A stretch of DNA of 64,000 nucleotides from Macrolepiota albuminosa (taxonomy: Eukaryota > Basidiomycota > Agaricomycetes > Agaricales > Agaricaceae): NCBI GenBank assembly GCA_027475525.1, contig JAMWFC010000113.1, positions 3,365,990 to 3,429,989 on the forward strand. Direction: 5' to 3'. Positions within the stretch are counted from its first letter, which is position 1; each line of letters opens with the position of its first letter. This document shows positions 42,593 to 55,607 of this stretch, one piece after another. The position numbers were made by a program, and so were the translations under genes. The notes beneath the pieces are model-generated. The model made no database searches and was not told the origin of the DNA. It was given only the letters and a program-made list of their open reading frames with translations.

Positions 42593-45374
42593 CAGTGTAG
42601 AAGCATACAGGAATGCTTTAGTATAAAGTCATAGATAGAACACTATATCTTGCTCTCTTTGTATTTTTATTGAATTTAGTCTCCTCTACTTTAATAATTT
42701 TATATGCTAGTAAAGAGTATGTTCAAGATTTGAATCTGGCTTGCAGTGAATAGTTTGCTAAAAGTTGTTTCAACATTGTTTGGTATATCATATATTATCT
42801 ATATTGTCTTGGCCTAGAGCAGAGAATGAACAGGTGAGTATATAGAGCATGTAAAAGTAACATATTGAATGAATACCTAGAGCTCATCTTTAGGTGATAA
42901 GATTTAGTAATTGTCTTTCTAATATTATTATTATACAGCTTGCCATATTCTGAAAATGTAAACATGAGATCACAATGTAAAATGCAGAAAAGTAGCAATA
43001 AGTTGATTCAAATTTAACATCAGCCAATGCACTACCAATACCAAGAAGACCACACATGTAAAACTGGCCTTTTGCAACTTGCAGAAGCACAAAGTGACTT
43101 AATAACAATCACAAAAATAGACTATAGAAGATTTTCAAAAAAAGTCATCTTTAAAGATTCAAAAACACAAAATAAAATAAATAGCTTGATCAACTCAACT
43201 ATATCCAGTGAATGTTTCTATTTGATTTTTTGCTTTGTAATTTAAAAAGCATGTTTGAGATTGTAACACATTGTTATGGAGCCTTTTATACACTGAACTA
43301 TAAACAGAACCTGTCTATTAGGTCTGGCTATGATATGTGAGAAAAAGCTATTGAGGTTATTAATTGTAATCTCTTGAATATACTTTAAGGTGCAAATATG
43401 TATAAATAATAAGCAAATGATAAGTAAAGTCTGGTGTAACAACCCTTCTCATTACATATTCTCCTTATGAGACCATTATAGTCTCATAAGAATAAGGTAC
43501 ATTTTCTGCCTTTCTTTTTTTGGTACATTTCTCTTTTATTCTCTTTATTAATCTTATCTATAGTTATTCCTTACTATTTTTACCTACACAATATATGTTT
43601 TATATCTGCTATGTATAACTGCACTTTAGACATTTTCAAATATACTCTGAGGTGAGTTATTCTTTTTACTTAACTAATATTTAATATATATACTTACAAA
43701 TGATCTAGTTCTATTTGTTTTACTAGTTGCATGTGCAATTTTATCAAGCAAGTGAGTCCATTTTTAGAAAAGATAATATATCTTATTGTGTCTTTGCATA
43801 AATTATGTTTGCACTGAATTGCTTCACCCTTTTCAATCTCAAACACTTCAATGCTGCATACACACTCTGCCAATAGAAACATCAAGTTCTTTGTTTTCCA
43901 CTTTTGTCCTACACATATCCTGGGTCTTTTTGATCAAATCTATTATTAAAGTTGGTAATCAAACAGGTTTGAAGCAAGGATAATGATTCTCATGGTCTGG
44001 GAGCTCCACTTTTGCATGTGTGTATGATGATTGATGGGCAAGATAGTCATATATAGTGGTACAAAATGCTGAAGATAGTAATCCAGATGATATGTTGATG
44101 TGCTTTGATCCTTCCTGGAGTGCATGTAGGATCTTTATGGCATGCAGATATGGATGCAAAAGGGTTTATTGGGAAGATCTGAGTGAATTGTGGTTTACTG
44201 TATGAGTGGTGCAGATTCTATTGGTTTAACATGAGAAGCTTTTGGTGCAAAAGAACTTGCCACCTTTGAAACTTCTCAACACATTTCAGCACATTTATTA
44301 CTGTCTTTGTGCATCTTTTGCCAATTTGCAAGACTAACCTTTCTGACATTAATGTGTGTATTGCAGTATGGACACAGTACATAGTTATTGGTGTCCACAA
44401 CCAGAGTTGACTCATCTATTTGAAGATTGGTAAGTATTAGCAGGACTGATGCACTGATGTAAATATAAAAAGAATAACTTACTGCCATCATAAATTTTTG
44501 TCTCCACTTACAAGCCAAACATATACCTTTTTGATATCTGATCTTTCTCACCCCCCTTTTGGTAACATTCTTTTTGTTCTTTTTATTGAACCTTACCCTT
44601 AGTTTCCCAGCAAGTAGTCTGTTGCCATTCCCACATTCCTTACCTGTTATTATCTGTCTCACATATACTTTGTTAGTTACATACTTATGTGTCCAAAAAC
44701 ACTCGGAAGTGAAAAAATCTACATATGTATATTCATTATACAACATTTACCTAGTATGTTCTTTCTTACTAGGTGAGTATATCACCTTAGACATGTCCGA
44801 AAACACTCTGAGTTTGTTCTTTCTGACTAGTTGCGTGTACTACTCTATCAACCAGATACGGTCACCCCTGAAATCACTTTGTTGCACAGGCTTTTGACAA
44901 ACAATTTCCTTTTGGGATATATAGCACCCCTCCAAAAAAATTAAGGCGTCAAGGCCTCTCGGCCTACCTATCCAACCCGATATGACATATTGCGCACCTG
45001 ACTCCCCCTTGACTCCTATCAAGCCGTAAATCTAAGCCGTAAATCTGAAATCGCAGGAGGTTCTATTTTTGTGAAGAGAAGCCGAACCCCTCACAGTAAT
45101 TTCGGCAGCACAAATTAACACTCTAACAAGAAACAAGAAGTGTCCAATTCTTTGAGGAAAAATTGATATTGATGAAACTGAATCGATTGATTTCTCAATC
45201 CATCTCATTTCAGCAATCAGTCGTATCCTTGACTGAGTCTGATACAGTGGTGTGGTGACGAAATCGTAATTGATGGGGTTTGAATAAAAACACTACTATT
45301 TTCTAGAATAGCTGCTAGTGCTGTATTTCTCCCCCTCTTGTCTTTATCTGGTTTTGTTACGACGTACCAAAGCC
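42593..45374. other. AT-rich intergenic stretch, no gene recognised
   Basis: Low-complexity AT-rich DNA up to about 44830, then normal composition. Short open frames have no motifs. One perfect 10-bp stem at 43464-43473/43481-43490 (CTTATGAGAC...GTCTCATAAG) stands out. The right end must hold the promoter of DUF6533 gene B. Confidence 0.5.
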
Positions 45375-47115
45375 ATGGCCATCTCAGCTCAAGACCAAGA
45401 GCTTGCATCTGATATGTACGCACCAAATAATTGCTTGAATTGACACTCTCATAGATAAGAATGCGAGTAGCCTCGCCTTCAAGGTATGTCTCTTACATAG
45501 CTCTTTGAGGTCCTTGGCTCACGCGTTACCCTCATAGTTGTACTTTTCCGCTGCTTATGCACTTCTGGTGTATGATTATTTCTTGACGCTTCCCGCAGAG
45601 GCAAGCTTCCAAGAGGTCCAGCAATGACCTTCTAAGGTTGACATGAATAGTAGATTGAATTTGCTTGGAAGAGGAGGAAGACTTTGGGTACGTTCTGTTC
45701 ACAAGTCAGCGCGCGCGCAGGGTTCCTGTCTGATCTTGTCAAAAAGCTTCTTTTCTGTTTTTCTCGGTGAGTCAATGTTCTAAACATAGCTATCATCTCA
45801 CGCATTTATGTGAATAGAATCGATATATTAGTCTCATTTTTTCTACCGTCATTATTACCTGTGCGTCAAGGGTTGACAAGCACATGGAAAGTGATTGATG
45901 TTAGAGTTGACAGCCTACTTTTTGATATCGTGGACGGCCTCAGTAAGCGATGTTGCACTCCTTGAACGAGTCAATCTGATGAAACCAAGGAGTAGGTTTT
46001 TCTTTTTTTAAATCTGTTCCATTTTCGTGCCTTACGACGATATTATCAAGATGCAATCAATTCGCCATCTTTCAGTTCGTTTTCACTGTCCTAATATTCA
46101 CAATTTCTGAAATATTCCTTGCGTTGAGGTTCGTCAATCTGATTCGTTGGAAATGTGTATCAATAATTCTGATTAACTCTCTGTAGAGTCTATGTCCTGT
46201 CCAATAGAAACAGATATTTGGCCCTCATCTTCATCTTCCACCTCTTGGCGCAACTGGGGCTTGCCTTTTATATCATATCTCGCGGAGGCAGTGCGTCACC
46301 TAGCTTTTTTCAGTTCCAGCGTTTGTTGAGACTTTCTCAGCTGGCGTGCCACCTCTAGATATACCTAACCTTGATGGTAATGAATTCCAAGGTAAGAAGT
46401 CTCATCACCAACAGGTTTCAGATAAGTCTTAAGATAGTACTGAGCACAGTATGCATATACGACCCTGCCATTACCTCTTTTAAGTGAGTAAAATATCGTT
46501 TTGTTCTCGTTGTAAACAAAACAGAAGCCTGATCATCGGATTGCTGATACAGCATGGCGTATTGCACCGGTTACTTAGCTCTGGCTCTGAGTTTCCATGC
46601 TTTGATTTTTATAACGACATTGATCACTACTTTCAACGCTGCTCAACAATTTGATGCCCAACCATGGTTACGGGTTATACAGCGTGATGGGGTCCTCTAC
46701 TTCGTGGCCATTTTCTCCTCTACCCTTATCTGGCTTCTGTTTGGCGAATGGACTCGAGTAGGCTCCTTGATTGATAACACTTTCTTATGAACTGATTCAA
46801 ATACCCTAGAAATCATTGAAACTCATCAATGCAATGTACGCCCTCTTCATCCTTCTACTGACCAAGCTCAAATACGGCATTATCTCGTCATTTAGACCAG
46901 ATACAATGTAAGGATACCAACAATGATTTGTAGAAACGGGGCTGAGTTCTAATCTATATAGCTTCATATCGGTGATGGTCAACAGACTATTCCTTTCGCT
47001 GAAACAGGCAGGTCAAGGAGAGCCTTTCGTGGATCGCGGGAACGACACACAGACCCGAGTAGACACCGAGCTACACATCATGGTTGAACAGCAGGTCACC
47101 TCGATGACGATATGA
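45375..47115 (+). CDS. DUF6533 seven-transmembrane protein B (paralogue of 15880-17567)
   Basis: Starts at ATG 45375 (MAISAQDQELASDM), followed by the GTACGC donor seen in copy A. Exons in order: LYFSAAYALLVYDYFLTLPAE, IEFAWKRRKTL, ASFLFFS, NRYISLIFSTVIITC, CYFLISWTAS, FHLLAQLGLAFYII, YLALALSFHALIFITTLI, PWLRVIQRDGVLYFVAIF, LKLINAMYALFILLLTKL, and a tail SMVNRLFLSLKQAGQG ending VTSMTI at the stop 47113-47115. Every exon has a counterpart at the same intron phase in copy A, so both descend from one duplication. Membrane topology is seven hydrophobic helices; the ligand or role is unknown. Some exon ends in the middle (46000-46450) are uncertain. Confidence 0.78.
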
Positions 47116-47798
47116 CAGGTTAATTGATTACAATAGAGGAAAGGATAAGAAGATGTAGAGAAGATGTAGAGAAGATGAATCAAGTTGGATTTGAGATCAG
47201 CCTTCGATCTATGCCGAGCGGCCAAACTTCGAGCAGTCAGACTTCGAGCAGTTCTGATGGATCTACCCAGGTCTTCTGTTGGCGTTCAGTCACCTCAGCA
47301 CCGACGACACCGAAGAAGACATGTATCTCTAATCTGTCGTCCATTCCGTTGACGAAGTCACACGTCGCAAGATACTTTCTCGCTTTGTGACGGCAGACGG
47401 ATTATTCATGTGTCCACTTACTATACATTCAAAAATTTACGTTCATGTCTTCGACATTCCGCCGTTGCCGTCGAGTCTTGATATCGATGTCAAGAACCTT
47501 ACATCAATATTCGATTTACTCTGGTCCAACCAACGTATGAATGATTCAAAGAATCAGTGTAAGATACTGTTAAGCAACTGCATCCACACACGAATACGTA
47601 TATGTCTAAATGCATCGAAGAATGATTTCTAAGTCTTTCGTCCTCAATTGGAACAGGATTATTACACCAGCACTCAATCCTAAATCCTCGATAAATTTTA
47701 TTTGTATACAATTCTGGTAATCAGTGTTTCTAGATGATATTTTATTTCTCTACTCGATTCAAATCCCTACTCGAGTTAAGTCCGTGTATCATACAAGC
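47116..47798. other. Intergenic, no gene recognised
   Basis: Between converging 3' ends of the DUF6533 gene B and the quinone reductase. The open frame at 47124-47390 has a degenerate Ser-rich composition and no family match. Confidence 0.5.
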
Positions 47799-48812
47799 TC
47801 AGAATTTAACTTTAGAGACGATCTCCCAGAAGGCCTTGCCATGAATAGTAGCAATCTTCAACTCGAGCTCTGAGGGACTACGAGAGCCGTCGCTCTTGGC
47901 AAAGGTTCCAGCACCCCAGGGCGATCCTGAAATAAATGATGATAAACATAAATGTCTCAGTACAGCATTGACTGTTCAACGTACCACCATGAACCTCATC
48001 GACGTTGCTGAGCTCCGCAAAGGAACGGGCGTAACCGAGGGGAACATGGATAATTCCATGATGCGTGAAAGTCGACATGGTGTTCAAGGCAGTGGTCTCT
48101 TGTCCTCCACCAGGGCCAGCGGTGGAGGTGAAGATCGAGGCGTATTTACCCCAGAGAGCACCAGTTGCCCAGAGGCCACCAGTGCTGTCCCAGAAAGCCT
48201 GATTGAAGGTGGGATATTAGGAAAGCGAGGGTTTGTGGACTAGCATAATATACATGCCTTCCACTGAGCGGGCATGGTACCGTAACGGGTAGGGACACCA
48301 AAGAGGTAGGCATCGTACTTGACTAGTTCTTCAAGGGTCATGACGGGGTAATTGGGCTTGGCAGGTGCATGCATCTTGGTCAGAATCTCAGGGGAGAGCG
48401 TCTCGGGAACCCTGTCCCATCGATGAGCGACGATAACCATGACGATCACGAAATTTTCACGTACTGGAAGATATCGGCAGATCCACCGCCTGCGATGACG
48501 CCTTGCTTCACGGCTTCAGCGACTGCAAAACATCGTAAGTCGTCGTTGAAGATGCGTAGAACGACGCTTACGCTTTGCGATGTGTCCATAGGTGGTGTAG
48601 ATAACAATGGCAACCCTGGCAGACATTGGTATTGCTTCGGTCTCGTAAGGAGTCACTGGTGGAAGGACGGGAACAGTAGAAGCGGCAGCTGGTGGAGGAG
48701 CTGGGGCTGATTGTGAAGTGGATGCAGGAATGGTCCCTGCTTTTGTAGTTGGTTTGTTTTGACTGACATTGTCGGTGAAGTTATCCTTTTGGCGCTTGTT
48801 TGGGAAACACAT
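47799..48812 (-). CDS. Flavodoxin-like NAD(P)H:quinone oxidoreductase (WrbA/Pst2 type)
   Basis: Two-electron, FMN-dependent reduction of quinones, protecting against redox cycling; eukaryotic relatives are cytosolic or eisosome-associated. The start at 48812 gives an unusual leader of about 60 residues (MCFPNKRQK, then Ala/Pro-rich) before [14 protein letters not shown], the phosphate-binding loop of the flavodoxin fold. Following exons: [98 protein letters not shown] and [22 protein letters not shown] contacts ([19 protein letters not shown]) are intact. About 260 residues in five exons. Cys3 in the leader might be lipidated, which is speculative. Confidence 0.92.
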
Positions 48813-50052
48813 GGCTTAATTTAGACCCAGCACTCGGGAAATCACCTCGCGAGTCCCTTTATAATCTGCTTACAGCACCGTGCATTATACTTTTTTCCAG
48901 GAACGCGTGGGTCATCGTGGGACAAAACAGTACAAATCCGAAGATACGCGACATTCATCCATCAACTTCCGATGTCTTTGATTCGAATGCAAGTCTTTTT
49001 CGGGGAAAGAAAGACCCGACCTGACCCGGGCCCTTGATAGCTGAAGAGATTCGTCAGCAACGGAAATTATGTACTAATCCTTCTTTGATAATCCACTTCG
49101 ATATGCTCAAGGATTATTGAGCATCCATACGTGACTGCACAGTCATCCAGGGTCAGCCTGTCAATTTGTGCGTACCGATTGTCAAGACATCAGCCGTATA
49201 TTTTTCTTATCCATATAAGGAAGATTGTGACCGCGACTGGCGGACTTACTTTTGAAAACGGTGTTGCCACTCTCACGCGTGTCCATGAGGTAGATCAACA
49301 ACCGTCAAAGAGATTTCATCTGTTGATGACACAAGATCTGCTTAGCAGACCCTCGCTAAGGTTTCTCCTTGACAGTCAAACTCTGCTCTGTATGCATGAT
49401 ATAATCAGCCACACCAGAATTGCAAATAACTATGATCATATAGTAGCCAGTTTCTGTGCTTACTTTCAGCAGCTATCCATTGTAAAACTTTAACATCTCA
49501 GGGGACCCACAATTGCAAATAATGCTTCGAAATTTCTACTGCTATTCTCGAAAAGTCGTTCTCACAGATTTACAGTTAAAACCATCTTTACCGTCAAGCC
49601 CCAGTCACTTCTCCGATCTCCGGTCTTTTTTTCACGTGCCACACGCCAATTCGAGAAATCTTCTCTCTCAGTCCGGTGACCAGAAAATCAACGATAGGTG
49701 TCTCAATAGCCCCAATGAACAGAATCTTAATTGAGCGCTGAATACACCGAGGTGTTAGATCGTTGTAGAAGCTCGATCCTTATTCGGGCTATTATTGGGA
49801 TAACTAGTTAAGGCAGATACTGTACAGGCTCTGCTTGGGTCCACCACTTAATGTTATTGGAACGTGAGCACTCGTCTTCTAAGGGTTAGCCGCGTCGCTA
49901 CTCACGTGTCGGGAGTGACTACTACACGTGATTTTACACGTTGCATCACATGGTGACCTGTCACCTGTCGTGACATACTGAACGGTTTGTTGTTCCATGG
50001 ACGACTTATCATTTCGACAAACAACCTTCAGGGCCTTGCAATAACGCATACA
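48813..50052. other. Intergenic, no gene recognised
   Basis: Divergent spacer between the quinone reductase (minus) and the F-box gene (plus). Short frames only. Repeated short CACGTG-like and TCACGTGC motifs (about 49635 and 49900-49930) could be regulator sites, unproven. Confidence 0.45.
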
Positions 50053-51943
50053 ATGGACCTTCCCTCTGAAATTTGGGCTCAAATATTTGATATTGCTGCT
50101 GACGAGGACATAATCTTCCAGTATGGCCTGCCGACAATGATGTCGGAATCAACCTGGGTCAAAGGCCTCACCAGTAAATGGGCATTAAGACGGCCTTCTG
50201 ACACTTTGAACTTCATACAGCGAAGGAGCTACGCCACGAAAAAGGTGAGTAATTACTTTATCAAGAGTGTCCTTCAACCCTGCTCTTTGTTGTTTGTCGA
50301 AGAGCTCAATCGAGGAACCAGTGCCATATTTGATATTCCATGATGTTTTTTTATGTAGAACTACTGACTCAGGTCGAAGAGCTCAATCGAGGAACCAGTG
50401 CCATATTTGATATTCCATGATGTTTTTTTATGTAGAACTACTGACTCAGGACTGATTACTCTCATCTTCCCAGGCGATCATATCGACGTGCAAATCATGG
50501 CATCGCATCGGTGCAGAACTGCTGTTTCGATGCCTGTTCTTTAATGAGCCAAAGAACCTTCTTTCGCTATGCACGACACTAGCTTCGTCGTCCTCAACAG
50601 CGACCACAATATCCTCATCGTTAGGATGGTGGACGAAAAGAATTCACGTATGCCGTCATACACGCAACATCACGATGCAAGGTCTCGACGAAGCCCTGAA
50701 CTCAATCATTACTCATTGTCCCAACCTCGAAATCTTCATCGTCGACGTGCCAATGGGTGAAACTTTTGGCCCAGTTGCAGACACTCTGGCCACGTACGCA
50801 TTGAAATCACTCCGTACGGTCCACTGGCACGTTTCGTGTGACCTTCTACCCAAGGTAATCTGGGCACTCGACTCCCTACCCTCCGTCATCTGCGCCCACA
50901 TCGACTTCGAGTCAAAGTCTGATGATGATCAAGAAGGGATTCCATTAGGGTCCGCTTCAGATCTCCAAATCTCCCTCCCACATCTCCAACAACTATCTCT
51001 CCGCGGGCTTTTCGGGCAGTTCGTCGAAGAAGCTACAGGGTGGATGTTCCCGTCTTTGCAATGCGTATCGTTCGATTCCATCAACCACCGCCATGATCAG
51101 CCCGACATCGTCTCGTTCCTCGCTGCGCACGGCGAGGGGCTCACATTCCTCGACCTCAACTGTATACCTACCCTGGACGTTCCTGCGATCCTCGACCTCT
51201 GTCCAAAATTGATTTCGTTCAGCTTTAATGCTGATTGGCGCCTTCAAACTCCTGAGGAAGCTATGCCTGCGTCCGGGAGTCTCACGACCGCAATGGCCAC
51301 TACCGAGCCGATGAGCACGCTTGTCCACACAGCTCATCCCAACATCAGGATAATCGGGCTACATGGTCTCATGTATGCATTTGGGGTCGGCTACGCAGCG
51401 CAGTACGCAGCAGAAGACCCGCTCAGAGGCCATGTCATTGGGCGGTCGAACGATTTGAATGTGGCTGCGCTGCATCAAATAAATTTCCCGAAGTTGCAGA
51501 CCGTACGTGCGCTGAGTCGGGCGATGCTAAGCGACTTGAACGATGCGGATGGGCCGTCGGAAGACGGGGGTGGTATGGCGAGATATGATAAGTGGTGGGA
51601 CATGTTGACTGCACAAGGGATACGGCTAGAGGATTGTACGGGAGCGTTGTTAGGGACGTTGCCCAACAATGAGCCAGAGGGAGAGGAGGAGGAGGACGAC
51701 GATGAAGAGGATGAGGATGAAGACGAGGAAGATTACAGTGAGGGAGATTGGGATGAGGAAGAGGAAGTCGAGTCTGAGTTGATTCCGTCACAGGAACATG
51801 GGCATGGGCTTGAAGAGTTGAGAGAGTTGTTGGATCAGTGCCGATGGATGGAAAAGACGAGAGCGCCGTCTATCTTTGCCTCGATGTTTAAAGAAGTGGA
51901 GGGTACGCCACTGCCCATCAAGCCTGTGTCTTCCCACTCTTAG
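50053..51943 (+). CDS. F-box/LRR-like protein with acidic C-terminal tract
   Basis: Exon 1 50053-50244 begins MDLPSEIWAQIFDIAADED, an F-box start typical of agaric proteins. The single intron 50245-50473 contains a 77-bp duplication, so its native length is likely 152 nt. Exon 2 50474-51943 resumes AIISTCKSWHRIGAELLFRCLFF, completing the F-box, then leucine-rich segments (LEIFIVDVPMG, LPHLQQLSLRGLFGQFV, LTFLDLNCIPTLDVP). Total 553 residues. Near the end is a run of acidic residues (EEEEDDDEEDEDEDEEDYS) and then GLEELRELLDQCRWM. Probable ubiquitin-ligase adaptor; the target is unknown. Intact, with a good start context. Confidence 0.85.
50296..50449. repeat. 77-bp tandem duplication 14
   Basis: GTCGAAGAGCTCAATCG at 50296 and 50373, perfect over 77 bp, inside the intron of the F-box gene and far from any transposon. 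Confidence 0.97.
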
Positions 51944-52365
51944 GCACTGTTATCAAGCAGCTCACCTCTTGGGCCTCTCAAGATCGTAACAAAGGTGTCG
52001 ACCCATTTTTTGCACAGTATCCTGCTCAAGACAACGTGTCTCCAAACTGTTTGCTTGTTCGAACACCTTGAATTTACTATTATCTAAAACATCGGGTACA
52101 ACTTGTATACGTAGGTAAGCGAGGGATAACGAATGAGGATATATTAACTGATACTGTGGGTGTGAGTACTCCGTCACAACGTTACTGAGGTGCTACACAC
52201 GAGACCGATAAACGAAGTTTTACATCCCGCTTATGGCCGTTCGTTGATCATAAATTAGGCTTGTTCATTATTTAAAAACACAGCAGCTAATCTGCTTAAT
52301 TACACTATGCCTGCACCATTCGCCTTACTTAGTACGTTGCGTCCATTGCTACGGCAACTGCCAGC

Positions 52366-53329
52366 ATGAACGACGTTTCTGATAAAAAGCTTCCAGAACG
52401 GGCTCCAGGAAATTGGGAAGATATTTTCGACCGGCAAGCCATGTAAGTTGTGTCATCATTAGTAGTAGTCCTTGCTAACACGACCGACGAAATTGAACAG
52501 TGAGATGTCAGTTTCTCATAACATGTACATACGCGGGATCAACGCAATCTACTCCCAAGCGCGAAACATTGAGGAGCACCAGGTCAAAGCGTTCGCTTTC
52601 TTCTGCAATTCCCTTGTACGTATCTTGACACAAGCTTGACTCTGCATATTATACTGAAAACACCGTGATTTGATTTAGTTGGCAATGATACACCATCATC
52701 ATGTCATTGAGGAAGAGCTTTTGTTTCCATTCTATGAGTCCAAGATGGGTGCAAATGCAATGGGCGACAATCTTGAGCAGCACCATCGATTCCGACAAGG
52801 CCTTGCGGATCTCGAGATGTACATCAAGGAGGTAATGGATGGAAAGACAATTTATAGCGGGGACCTAGTGATTAGTAAGCTTGATAATTTCGCAGATGAC
52901 ATGGTGAAACATCTGCATGACGTTCGTTGCTTTCCTTTCCTGCATGTAAGAGTTATCTTTCCTCATGACGGGTTTTACAGGAACTCCCAACAATCGAGTC
53001 AAGCAAAATGCGCGCTGCGTTCACAGCGCACGACCTGAAGACTGTCGGAGCTGCGCTCGTGAAACGCGTCCTCAAAGAGGTGTCATTTGCTACTGTTCTC
53101 CCCCTTTCACTTGTCCTCCACGATAAGTCCACTGCACCAGAGTGAGTATCGTTCAGTTTTTTCAAGTGTGACAAGCTCGATCGTCGTAAATCCCAGATTC
53201 CCGCCATTGCCGAAGTTGTTAATGTGGTTTGTAAGGAATGGGCTTTGGTACCTCCACAGTGATGCGTGGGAATTTGGTCCTTGCGACGCCTATGGAAAGC
53301 TCAAGGCAGGCTTCGGGAGTGTCGCGTAG
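52366..53329 (+). CDS. Hemerythrin-like (HHE domain) protein
   Basis: Four-helix-bundle fold that binds a di-iron centre in characterised relatives; role here unknown. ATG 52366 (MNDVSDKKLPE). Helix 1: EMSVSHNMYIRGINAIYSQA; helix 2 region AMIHHHHVIEEELLFPFYES with the HxxxE pair; helix 3 NLEQHHRFRQGLADLEMYI; helix 4 DMVKHLHDELPTIESSKM. Iron-ligand His and Glu are therefore present in the expected order. The tail FPPLPKLLMWFVRN..WYLHSDAWEFGPCDAYG is typical of the agaric family. Five exons; introns after RQA, NSL, HLHD and TAPE keep the frame exactly. About 220 residues, no signal peptide, intact. Confidence 0.9.
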
Positions 53330-54443
53330 ACTTCGACATCATTGACGACTCTGACAGCTTATGAAATAAAATAGGATTATTCAACAGAATGTATAGATGG
53401 AAAGGTACAAAAATGCTACTCACAGACAGAGTGAGATGCCATACTTGATGCCAGCGGAATCAACTACTGCGGAATTAGGAGTGGGAACAAACCAACCATC
53501 AATCGATCAGGCACTCATGTCTGAGGCGCCAATAGAGTGATCTGCAGATGATGGAACACACCAGCAGGGTGTCCTTTCAATAACAACTCATGCTTCTGGA
53601 GGCACGCTTGTAAACAATGCAGAGGAAATCACCCTAAAACAAACTGCTCTCAAAAACTCACAAACTGAAGTGTTAAATAGAAATGTCCTTAAAGTACCTC
53701 TGCTATAATTATTATGATTCCACAGCAAAACTCCTGACAACTCTCCTTGAGTGGTTTTCAACAGCAAAACCACTTCCTTTTCTGTCTCAACTCAAATTAA
53801 AAACTAATTATATTACATCCCACTACTGTGCACAGCAGGTGTCTCTTACCAACCCTGACCTTATCATCCATACAGACAATGAATTCCACCTCCTCTGGCT
53901 TGTCACACTCTCATCCTTGTGTGCAGCAAATGAGTAGAGGCAAAAGCGACTGGTTTTCCACTTACACAACCACACTCAGTCTTGCGCGTAGCTACTGCAG
54001 TGTCTAGCTGTGTTAATACATTGCTTTGCCAACATTTTCCCTGCTGGCCATCAATTACTCACAGAGTTCATCGGTCATCCATCTTATAGGGTATAGCCGT
54101 CAAAACAGCAGGTACAATTTCAATCAATTTGACCGATCGTAGACCCGGTATAAAATTTTTCTTTGCCTGATTACAAGCAAAGCAGCTCATTGGCTCCACA
54201 CAATTACATGATTAGATTAGATTATCACCTGCGATCTAGATCTCGGATATTGCCGTGCTTGCAATCAAAAAGTCACGGTTGTCTATGCTATTCAAACAAA
54301 CCTGTTCAAAACGATTGCGAAACAATCAAGGTTACTCGAGAACACTTTGATAATATCTAAAGCCGTGATCCCCTTATCTTACTCCATGTTACGACAAATT
54401 CATTGGTTGAGATACTTCCACATAGGATCTCGTTATCGACACA
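53330..54443. other. Intergenic, no gene recognised
   Basis: AT-rich; open frames such as 53683-53937 have no motif. Lies between convergent gene ends. Confidence 0.5.
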
Positions 54444-55316
54444 TTACATGACATTACACTCCGTCGGATCAGTAAGTTGTGGATTACCAGGATCCGGCCT
54501 GAGTGTCCCTCTGTAAGTAGCTCTAGCCCAGTCAACGATCTCCGCCTGCCATTGTCCATTGACTTCTCGGTAGGTGTAATTGTTGGAGTTCTTATCACTG
54601 AAATTAACACAACGATCAACAGGCACCAACGAAAAATTGAGTAAAAACTCACTTGTTCTCTATATGATATGTGTTGCGATAATAATCTATCGCTTTGTCC
54701 TGCAGTTCCAGTTGCTGGGCATGAGTGAGTCCCGTCTCCCCGGATGGGACACCCATGTTCGGCATGACGACATAAAGAAAGTGGCCCTTTTCTGTCTTCT
54801 TCTCTCCCCATCCCAAGAATTGTCGAACAGTCTTGAGGTCAGTCACTTCTTTCCTGACTGATTCAGGAGCTCCTCCGGGTCTCGTCGTGTCAATGACCTT
54901 GACGACAGCATCCATGCCTTCGAAAGTGGTCTTGAATACAATGCCCGTGACTCCGCTACCAATCATAGTGGTTCGATCACGGATTGCCTTCTCGACAGAA
55001 TTAACTGATCGTTTATCTATGCAACTTGAATGAAGGTTTTTTGCTGTTTTCTTGTAGGGAAGGGCATGAATTTTAGATGTGCGATCATCAAATAGTGGCG
55101 CAGATTTCAGTTTGAACGATACACTGGCTGGCGCCTTGTCCGGCCCTGCTGGGGCAGCAGGGTCACCAGATAACTATAGTCACTATGTTATTATTGACAA
55201 ATGTAAGTTGGAAGACGTACACTTACCACTGTAGAGATCCCGTTTACATGATGTAGTACCGGAAAGGCACTGACGGAATATAAGAGGAAGAATATACCAA
55301 GAAGAGAGAGGCGCAT
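54444..55316 (-). CDS. Secreted compact protein-kinase-like protein
   Basis: Start at 55316: signal peptide MRLSLLGIFFLLYSVSA. After one intron a linker (LSGDPAAPAG, KSAPLFDDRT) leads to an N-lobe: TTMIGSGVTGIVFK (glycine loop) and GMDAVVKVID (ATP-lysine). EVTDLKTVRQFLGW then VVMPNMG resembles the hinge. After the intron near 54630 the chain reads IEN.DKNSNNY, which aligns with a short catalytic loop (Asp...Asn), and AEIVDWARATY in the place of the DFG segment (VDW). It stops 25-30 residues later at 54444, so the usual C-lobe is largely missing. About 230 residues. I read it as an extracellular kinase-like or pseudokinase protein; atypical secreted kinase-like families occur in agarics. Activity is uncertain. 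Confidence 0.65.
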
Positions 55317-55607
55317 GATCTTTTGAAGTAGTGGCGATTGAGGACCAGCCTGAAAAAACATTATACGATCAAAGCCAACTTTTTATACGGAACTGGCTAC
55401 CAAGACGGCTCCCCTATGACACATGTGCCCAAGTATTGCGGTGCGTTTCGATAACAATAAGTATCACGAAATTGACGAGTAACAGGGACGGAGCAACTTG
55501 CTCCATACTCGTTGGTCCTGTTGTAGGTTCTTCATCTTTCTTGGATCTGATAGGCGTACTGTTAAAGCCGGGCCTATGGCAAAATGTTCAACTATCGAAG
55601 TTTATTT

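Noticed and set aside
47124..47390. Plus-strand frame after DUF6533 gene B as a gene
   Set aside because: No motif, Ser/Thr-rich drift, and gene B already has a natural stop that matches gene A.
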